Shown: positions 62,827 to 64,000 of the stretch, in pieces
How the letters are laid out: every line of letters begins with the position of its first letter
How positions within the stretch are numbered: position 1 is the first letter of the stretch
Source of the DNA: an uncultured Bacteroidales bacterium
GTDB lineage: Bacteria > Bacteroidota > Bacteroidia > Bacteroidales > Muribaculaceae
Length of the DNA stretch: 64,000 nt
Direction: 5' to 3'
NCBI GenBank assembly: GCA_902779125.1
Contig: CACZAC010000005.1
Coordinates: 101,176 to 165,175 of the forward strand
Position numbers and translations under genes: made by a program
The notes under the pieces: model-generated
The model's database searches: none
What the model was told of the DNA's origin: nothing
The model's input: only the letters and a program-made list of their open reading frames with translations

Positions 62827-63189
62827 TTATGAATTAGGGGCAGTGCCGGCGCCCTGGATGGCGCGGACTTGGCGCTGGAACTCGATGGGACGCTTGATGT
62901 AGTGCAGCACGATGGTGCCGGCGCCGGTGCCCGAGACCTTGATGGTGCCGTAGTTGAAGATGCGGCCCCAGAAACTCTGTTCCACCAGGATGCTTTCGAC
63001 CTTGCCGATGACAATCTCATGGGCATGGCGGTGCATCCATCCGAAACTGTGGAAAAAGCGTTTGTCGCTCACAAAGATGGTCGTTGTCAGGTTGCGGATG
63101 AAACTGCCCAGGCGCAGGTAGGCCCATTTGCTGAGTCGAGGCTGATAGATGATGGTTTCGCCTGGTGATATAATCTTGCTTATCTTCAT
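62827..63189 (-). CDS. Bacterial PH-domain (YdbT-like) small protein
   Basis: This 120-residue protein starts at ATG 63189 (MKISKIISPGETIIYQPRLS); an in-frame start 24 bases upstream is less likely. The sequence fits a bPH_2-type domain: LTTTIFVSDKRFFHSFGWMH, EIVIGKVESILVEQSFWGRI and GTIKVSGTGAGTIVLHYI. Unlike membrane YdbT/YdbS proteins it has no clear transmembrane pair, so it is a minimal version. The role is unknown. It lies 30 bases before the rhamnosidase gene. Confidence 0.8.
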   Translation of the reverse strand: MKISKIISPGETIIYQPRLSKWAYLRLGSFIRNLTTTIFVSDKRFFHSFGWMHRHAHEIVIGKVESILVEQSFWGRIFNYGTIKVSGTGAGTIVLHYIKRPIEFQRQVRAIQGAGTAPNS

Positions 63190-63359
63190 AATGTGTCCTA
63201 AAAATTTGTGCAATAAACCGAATACAAAAGCAAATTTATTTGATTTTTGTTAAGGTGACGCCAAAATTATCTAAAAAACGTTTCTTATTGGGCAAAGTTA
63301 CTGCTTATTTCCACATTATTTATTAATTTCGCACCGATTTTTTTCAATAATAGATTATT

Positions 63360-64000
63360 ATGACAAACGACAAGAACAAGAATAAAGAGAAGAACGAAGA
63401 ACAGTACGTACGTCAGACAGGCTCCCTCAAGGAGCGCCTTGGCCGTGTGAAAAAGACGCGCTGGTGTCGCTTCGGCATCGTGGCGCTGATTTATGTGCTG
63501 TGGACCATCTGGGTGGGCAACCCGTTGCTGTTGTTGGGCTTGCTGCTGCTTGCCGACATCTACCTGACGCAGTTCATCCCCTGGGGCGCGTGGAAAGGCT
63601 GGAAGAAAGGCCCGATGCGCACCCTCATGAGTTGGGTGGACGCCATCGTCTATGCCCTGGTGCTGGTTTATTTCCTGTTCCTGTTCATCGGTCAGAACTA
63701 CCAGATTCCCTCGTCATCGCTCGAGAAATCGCTGCTCACGGGCGATTTCCTGTGGGTGAATAAGGTGGTGTACGGTCCCCGCGTGCCGCAGACACCGCTG
63801 CACTTCCCGTTGGCACAGAACACCTTGCCCATCCTCAACTGCAAGTCCTATATCGAGCACCCGCAGTTTGACTATCATCGCCTGAAAGGCTTGCGCAATG
63901 TGGAGCGCATGGACATCGTGGTGTTTAACTTCCCCGCTGGCGATACCGTGGCATTGAAGTGCCCCAATCCCGATTATTACACCTTGTGCCAGGAACGTGG
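63360..64000 (+). CDS. lepB: Signal peptidase I, N-terminal part (truncated by window end)
   Basis: The first 213 residues of the Bacteroidetes-type long signal peptidase I are present. A lysine-rich cytoplasmic start (KNKNKEKNEE) is followed by hydrophobic helices at about 38-75 and 92-111. The catalytic serine box is IPSSSLEKSLLTGDFLWVNK (116-135), with Ser120 as nucleophile in place of the usual SM context. The catalytic Lys would lie in box D, around 187-200 (ERMDIVVFNFP is the region reached). The rest lies beyond the window. It cleaves exported proteins such as the many signal-peptide proteins encoded here. Confidence 0.88.
   Translation, partial: MTNDKNKNKEKNEEQYVRQTGSLKERLGRVKKTRWCRFGIVALIYVLWTIWVGNPLLLLGLLLLADIYLTQFIPWGAWKGWKKGPMRTLMSWVDAIVYALVLVYFLFLFIGQNYQIPSSSLEKSLLTGDFLWVNKVVYGPRVPQTPLHFPLAQNTLPILNCKSYIEHPQFDYHRLKGLRNVERMDIVVFNFPAGDTVALKCPNPDYYTLCQER

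Overview
The window is chromosomal DNA from a member of the order Bacteroidales, most likely a gut or rumen lineage of the Muribaculaceae/Prevotellaceae type. Several things point there. The promoters follow the Bacteroidetes pattern (TAnnTTTG about 20 bases after a TTG/TTTG) and Shine-Dalgarno sites are mostly absent. A PorV homologue of type IX secretion is present. BspA-like leucine-rich repeats, NigD-like and CotH-like secreted proteins and dockerin-like C-termini also occur, and the intergenic spaces carry short-unit repeats. The genus cannot be fixed from sequence alone. I saw no tRNA, rRNA, CRISPR array, transposase or prophage genes.

Layout. 1-10 kb: the 3' end of an AddA/RecB-like helicase-nuclease, argS, a Bax-inhibitor-1 membrane protein, two secreted dockerin-tailed proteins (one a GH13 amylase with a starch-binding module), porV and ispF. 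10-19 kb: a membrane acyltransferase, a secreted phosphodiester glycosidase with a dockerin tail, and the Fe-S assembly operon sufB-sufC-sufD-sufS. 19-23.5 kb, minus strand: lolD, a NigD-like lipoprotein, a DUF3467 protein, cysS and a family 2 glycosyltransferase. 23.7-26.7 kb: an AT-rich pair of TIR-domain genes, the best accessory-system candidate. 26.7-31 kb: metK behind a probable SAM-II riboswitch, a BspA-like secreted protein and recA. 31-38.7 kb: a CotH-like protein and two paralogous secreted multi-domain proteins, all dockerin-tailed. 38.7-49 kb: a polysaccharide flippase, ruvB, a four-helix-bundle protein, a UvrA2-like ATPase, a prolyl oligopeptidase, a membrane-anchored YwqG protein and an M28 lipoprotein. 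49-53 kb, minus strand: an envelope cluster of acyltransferase, sigma-54 activator, lptE, a TPR-like protein and secG. 53-64 kb: a glycosyltransferase, two membrane proteins, rsmA and mgtE, then a minus-strand group (PH-domain protein, GH78 rhamnosidase, TrmH/SpoU methyltransferase, membrane protein), and the start of signal peptidase I.

Themes. Seven secreted proteins end in complete, half or split dockerin-like calcium repeats, yet no cohesin is seen and none shows a recognisable type IX sorting domain; how they are retained is open. The two TIR proteins keep the candidate catalytic glutamate and carry unusual C-terminal parts (an L7/L12-like domain; a transmembrane helix followed by Sel1 repeats). 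A roughly 70-base intergenic element with promoter-like ends occurs upstream of both argS and rsmA, and three families of short-unit repeats fill many gene junctions.
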